7,222 bases of DNA, from positions 2,878 to 10,099 of the forward strand of contig JAHEXM010000037.1 in NCBI GenBank assembly GCA_023252115.1, read 5' to 3'. How positions within the stretch are numbered: position 1 is the stretch's first letter; every line of letters begins with the position of its first letter. Below, piece after piece: positions 6,912 to 7,222 of this stretch. The notes beneath the pieces were generated by a model. That model did no database searches. It was not told the DNA's origin and worked only from the letters and a program-made list of their open reading frames with translations. Source of the DNA: Micrococcales bacterium (GTDB lineage: Bacteria > Actinomycetota > Actinomycetes > S36-B12 > UBA10799). Both the position numbers and the translations under genes were made by a program.

Positions 6912-6923
6912 AGAGAGGTGCCG

Positions 6924-6943
6924 GTCGGGACTCTTCGACGGTC
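6924..6943 (+). promoter_or_regulatory. DosR-like half-site
   Basis: TCGGGACT (6925-6932) matches the left half of the DosR box at all eight positions, but the right half does not match. It lies between the two better sites and may be a low-affinity secondary site or chance. Confidence 0.2.
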
Positions 6944-6984
6944 GTTTGCCTATTCTGTCGCGAGTAACAACCAGCACTACCAAC

Positions 6985-7004
6985 TCAGCGACCAAAGTCC
7001 GGGG
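6985..7004. promoter_or_regulatory. DosR-like box just downstream of the esterase-like gene
   Basis: On the plus strand the core reads GCGACCAAAGTCCG, equal to GGGAC-TWWA-GTCCC with one mismatch in each of its three parts. About 13 of 20 consensus positions agree. It lies 12 bases beyond the esterase stop codon and 93 bases (centre to centre) upstream of the best site. Apart from these sites I see no gene between 6820 and 7016. Confidence 0.35.
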
Positions 7005-7016
7005 ACCGGTCAGCGC

Positions 7017-7222
7017 CTAGAGGCCGGTCGGGTAGGTCTCCGGCGGTTCAAACGAATCCCACACCTGGTTGCGATCCAACGGCACTACAGCTCGGGTTCG
7101 ATCGATATGAACCAGCGCATCGAACTGATCGCGTAGGCGTGTTTCAAACCAGTGGCATGCTCGCTCTGTCGATGGACGGTAGATCACCCCAATCGCTCGC
7201 TCAAGTCCCACCTTCGGAATCC
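7017..7222 (-). CDS. Erythromycin-esterase-like protein, C-terminal fragment (5' end beyond window)
   Basis: The frame is open to the right window edge and ends at TAG (7017-7019), giving about 68 residues. The segment GLERAIGVIYRP, then ER-HWFETRL-DQFDALVHID-TRAVVPLD, and the PPETYP-GL tail match the C-terminal end of the erythromycin esterase (EreA/EreB) family. They fit best the large actinobacterial proteins that carry a phosphoribosyltransferase domain in front, such as M. tuberculosis Rv2030c. That N-terminal domain is outside the window, so the fusion is inference. A GTG at 7211 is an internal Val codon rather than a start, because homology continues through it. The gene reads in the same direction as the ATPase, with a 197-base gap. 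Confidence 0.75.
   Translation of the reverse strand, partial: IPKVGLERAIGVIYRPSTERACHWFETRLRDQFDALVHIDRTRAVVPLDRNQVWDSFEPPETYPTGL

Noticed and set aside
7017..7211. A complete 64-residue gene starting at the GTG at 7211
   Set aside because: The frame stays open to the window edge, and family similarity appears to start at or before this point, so it is the tail of a longer protein.

Overview
The window looks like chromosomal DNA from an actinomycete (Actinomycetota) of moderately high GC. The evidence is protein family content: a Streptomyces-type isobutyryl-CoA mutase large subunit, an actinobacterial thiolase, a P1B-5 metal ATPase carrying a C-terminal hemerythrin domain, and the end of an erythromycin-esterase-type protein related to mycobacterial Rv2030c. 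I cannot place the genus. Every gene I can support lies on the minus strand, so transcription runs from high to low coordinates.

Region A (about 7222 to 4391) is a stress or metal module. It begins with the last ~68 residues of an erythromycin-esterase-like protein cut by the window edge. A ~200-base leader follows, with several GGGAC/GTCCC motifs resembling the DosR (DevR) dormancy box. Next is a complete 773-residue metal-transporting P-type ATPase with eight predicted membrane helices, TPCP and QEGID metal-site motifs, and a cytoplasmic hemerythrin/HHE domain fused to its C-terminus. A GC-rich hairpin at 4391-4412 may end this unit.

Region B (4383 to 4132) is a short intergenic stretch. 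It holds a doubtful 37-42 codon reading frame, a perfect inverted repeat that could be an operator, and a very strong ribosome binding site for the next gene.

Region C (4131 to 1) is an acyl-CoA module: an acetyl-CoA C-acetyltransferase (thiolase), a MeaB/ArgK-type G3E GTPase chaperone 20 bases behind it, a 173-base gap with a striking 17-bp imperfect inverted repeat, then an adenosylcobalamin-dependent acyl-CoA mutase large subunit. The two specificity positions of the mutase read Phe and Gln, the isobutyryl-CoA mutase pattern, not the Tyr/Arg of methylmalonyl-CoA mutase. It lacks a B12-binding domain, so a separate small subunit is needed. A start codon with a good ribosome binding site at the left edge could be that subunit.

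Working together, the thiolase would make or cleave acetoacetyl-CoA, the mutase would interconvert n-butyryl- and isobutyryl-CoA, and the GTPase would load and protect the mutase cofactor. The most interesting inference is that the hemerythrin-ATPase and its Rv2030c-like neighbour belong to a DosR-like hypoxia/NO regulon.
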